A stretch of DNA of 64,000 bases from an uncultured Bifidobacteriaceae bacterium (lineage in GTDB: Bacteria; Actinomycetota; Actinomycetes; Actinomycetales; Bifidobacteriaceae): NCBI GenBank assembly GCA_947253155.1, contig CAMXYK010000001.1, forward strand, positions 1 to 64,000, read 5' to 3'. The position numbers were made by a program, and so were the translations under genes. The notes beneath the pieces were generated by a model. The model was not told where the DNA came from and made no database searches. It saw nothing but the letters and a program-made list of their open reading frames with translations. Shown here piece after piece: positions 62,905-64,000 of this stretch. Each line of letters begins with the position of its first letter. Within the stretch, counting starts at the first letter, position 1.

Positions 62905-64000
62905 ATGGCTGTCGTAGCAAAAAACGCAACTGCAATACCTCGCTCAGGTATACGAGATGTGTTCGACCGCGTAGAACAAATACCTGACGCTATTTCTCTA
63001 TGCTTAGGAGAACCAGGAGAAACCGCTTCTGCTCATGTTGTTGAAGCTGCTTGTGAAGCCCTAAAGGCTGGAAAAACAAAGTATACAGACGTTCTTGGCA
63101 TACCTGAATTTCGAAATGCTGCAGCCGCCTACACTCGCCGCGTAAAAGGCTTAGATTACGATCCAGAAACAGAAATTCAGGCAGTTGATGGCGCTACAAT
63201 CGGCTTATACCTAGCAATTAAAACAGTTGTTGATCCAGGCGACGAAGTAATCATTCCTTCCCCATACTTTACTTCTTATGACGCAGAAGTTCTTATGTGC
63301 GATGCAGTTCCAGTAACAGTTGCGCTAAAGCCTGAACATGGAATGCATGTAAACGCAGATGAAATTCGCAAAGCAATTACGCCACGAACTCGCGCTATTA
63401 TTATCAACTCTCCATGCAATCCAACAGGAGCAGTAACAAGTGCAGAAGAATTGGCAGAAGTTGCGAAATTATGCGAAGAATTCGATTTATGGGTTATTTC
63501 GGACGAAGTATATCATCCGTTTGTATTCGCGAGCGCACCGGACGCACAGCCTGAAGGAGACGCTGTAGCACCATCAATTGCTGCAGCTGAAGGAATGAAA
63601 GATAGAACTATTGTTGTAGAAAGTTTGTCAAAAACATACGCAATGACTGGTTGGAGAATAGGCTACTTGCTAGCTCCAAGCCATGTTATTGAGCAGAGTA
63701 GCAAAATCGCAGAAATGATGCATTCTTCAATAAATTCTAGCGCTCAATATGGTGCGATTGCAGCACTTACAGGACCGCAAGACCATGTTCTGCAAATGCG
63801 CGAAGAATATCGCGCAAAGCGAAGCTTAGTTTTGGATGCATTGTCGGATTGCGAAGCCGTAAATCTTATTGAACCACAAGGCGCATTCTATGTTTTCGTG
63901 GATGTTAGACCAACTGGTTTAACTTCTGAAGAATTTAGTAGAAAATTATTAGAAGAAGAAAAAGTTGCGGTTGTTCCGGGAGAAGCATTTGGCGCTGAAG
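62905..64000 (+). CDS. Class I/II pyridoxal-phosphate aminotransferase (partial)
   Basis: The frame is open to the window end, 365 residues seen. AAGGAG stands 6 nt before the ATG. It has the fold type I pattern: NSPCNPTGAV, WVISDEVYHPF, then VESLSKTYAMTGWRIGY, where Lys in SLSK binds the cofactor. Length and motifs fit an aspartate or aromatic aminotransferase (AspC/AraT-like). The divergent Lrp and chorismate mutase genes suggest a role in aromatic or related amino acid synthesis. Confidence 0.93.
   Translation, partial: MAVVAKNATAIPRSGIRDVFDRVEQIPDAISLCLGEPGETASAHVVEAACEALKAGKTKYTDVLGIPEFRNAAAAYTRRVKGLDYDPETEIQAVDGATIGLYLAIKTVVDPGDEVIIPSPYFTSYDAEVLMCDAVPVTVALKPEHGMHVNADEIRKAITPRTRAIIINSPCNPTGAVTSAEELAEVAKLCEEFDLWVISDEVYHPFVFASAPDAQPEGDAVAPSIAAAEGMKDRTIVVESLSKTYAMTGWRIGYLLAPSHVIEQSSKIAEMMHSSINSSAQYGAIAALTGPQDHVLQMREEYRAKRSLVLDALSDCEAVNLIEPQGAFYVFVDVRPTGLTSEEFSRKLLEEEKVAVVPGEAFGAE

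Overview
The window reads as chromosomal DNA of a low-GC member of the Bifidobacteriaceae, most likely Gardnerella. The basis is actinobacterial and bifidobacterial gene content: a class Ib nrdEF reductase, an atpBEFHAGDC operon, the mismatch endonuclease nucS, a Tad pilus locus with a DUF4244 pilin, aspartokinase split into two proteins, and dnaX-recR. Intergenic DNA is AT-rich. This is family-level recognition by eye; no database search was run.

Layout. 0-3.5 kb: nrdE-nrdF and a strong terminator. 3.5-5.4 kb: an AAA ATPase of the DUF234 type between two copies of one hairpin repeat. 5.4-8.8 kb: a LuxR-type two-component system and three small unknown genes. 8.8-18.3 kb: an iron-acquisition locus on the minus strand (FTR1 permease, P19-like lipoprotein, DUF2318 membrane protein, two FtsX permeases, ABC ATPase, FMN-binding lipoprotein) with the flavin transferase ApbE just upstream. 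A Fur-like palindrome lies between apbE and the permease. 18.3-24.5 kb: an accessory zone with three Fic proteins (two auto-inhibited, one paired with a small antitoxin), a DUF4143 ATPase, the fragment of a second such ATPase, and many short repeats. 24.6-31.6 kb: the F1Fo ATP synthase operon. 31.8-33.1 kb: metA and initiator tRNA-Met.

33.1-39.2 kb: two roughly 435-bp, nearly identical segments in opposite orientation bracket an FKBP lipoprotein gene and three plus-strand envelope or chaperone-like genes. Each segment holds four 18-nt hairpins spaced exactly 52 bp apart. A third array with the same 52-bp period lies at 24.35-24.47 kb, between the Fic zone and the ATP synthase terminator. I do not recognise this repeat family, and it is the most unusual structure in the window.

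39.2-64 kb: nucS, an amino acid permease, a MacB/SalY-like ABC exporter, a DUF5701-like gene, asd and the two aspartokinase genes, recR-dnaX, the Tad pilus genes, a ClC transporter, two crcB fluoride-channel genes, purA, class II fba, chorismate mutase, an Lrp regulator and a divergent aminotransferase cut off by the window end.

Most of the sequence is housekeeping DNA. The novelty is in the repeats: the 52-bp hairpin arrays and their inverted pair, the operator-like repeats in the Fic zone, and a 36-bp element upstream of both the tad operon and its pilin gene.
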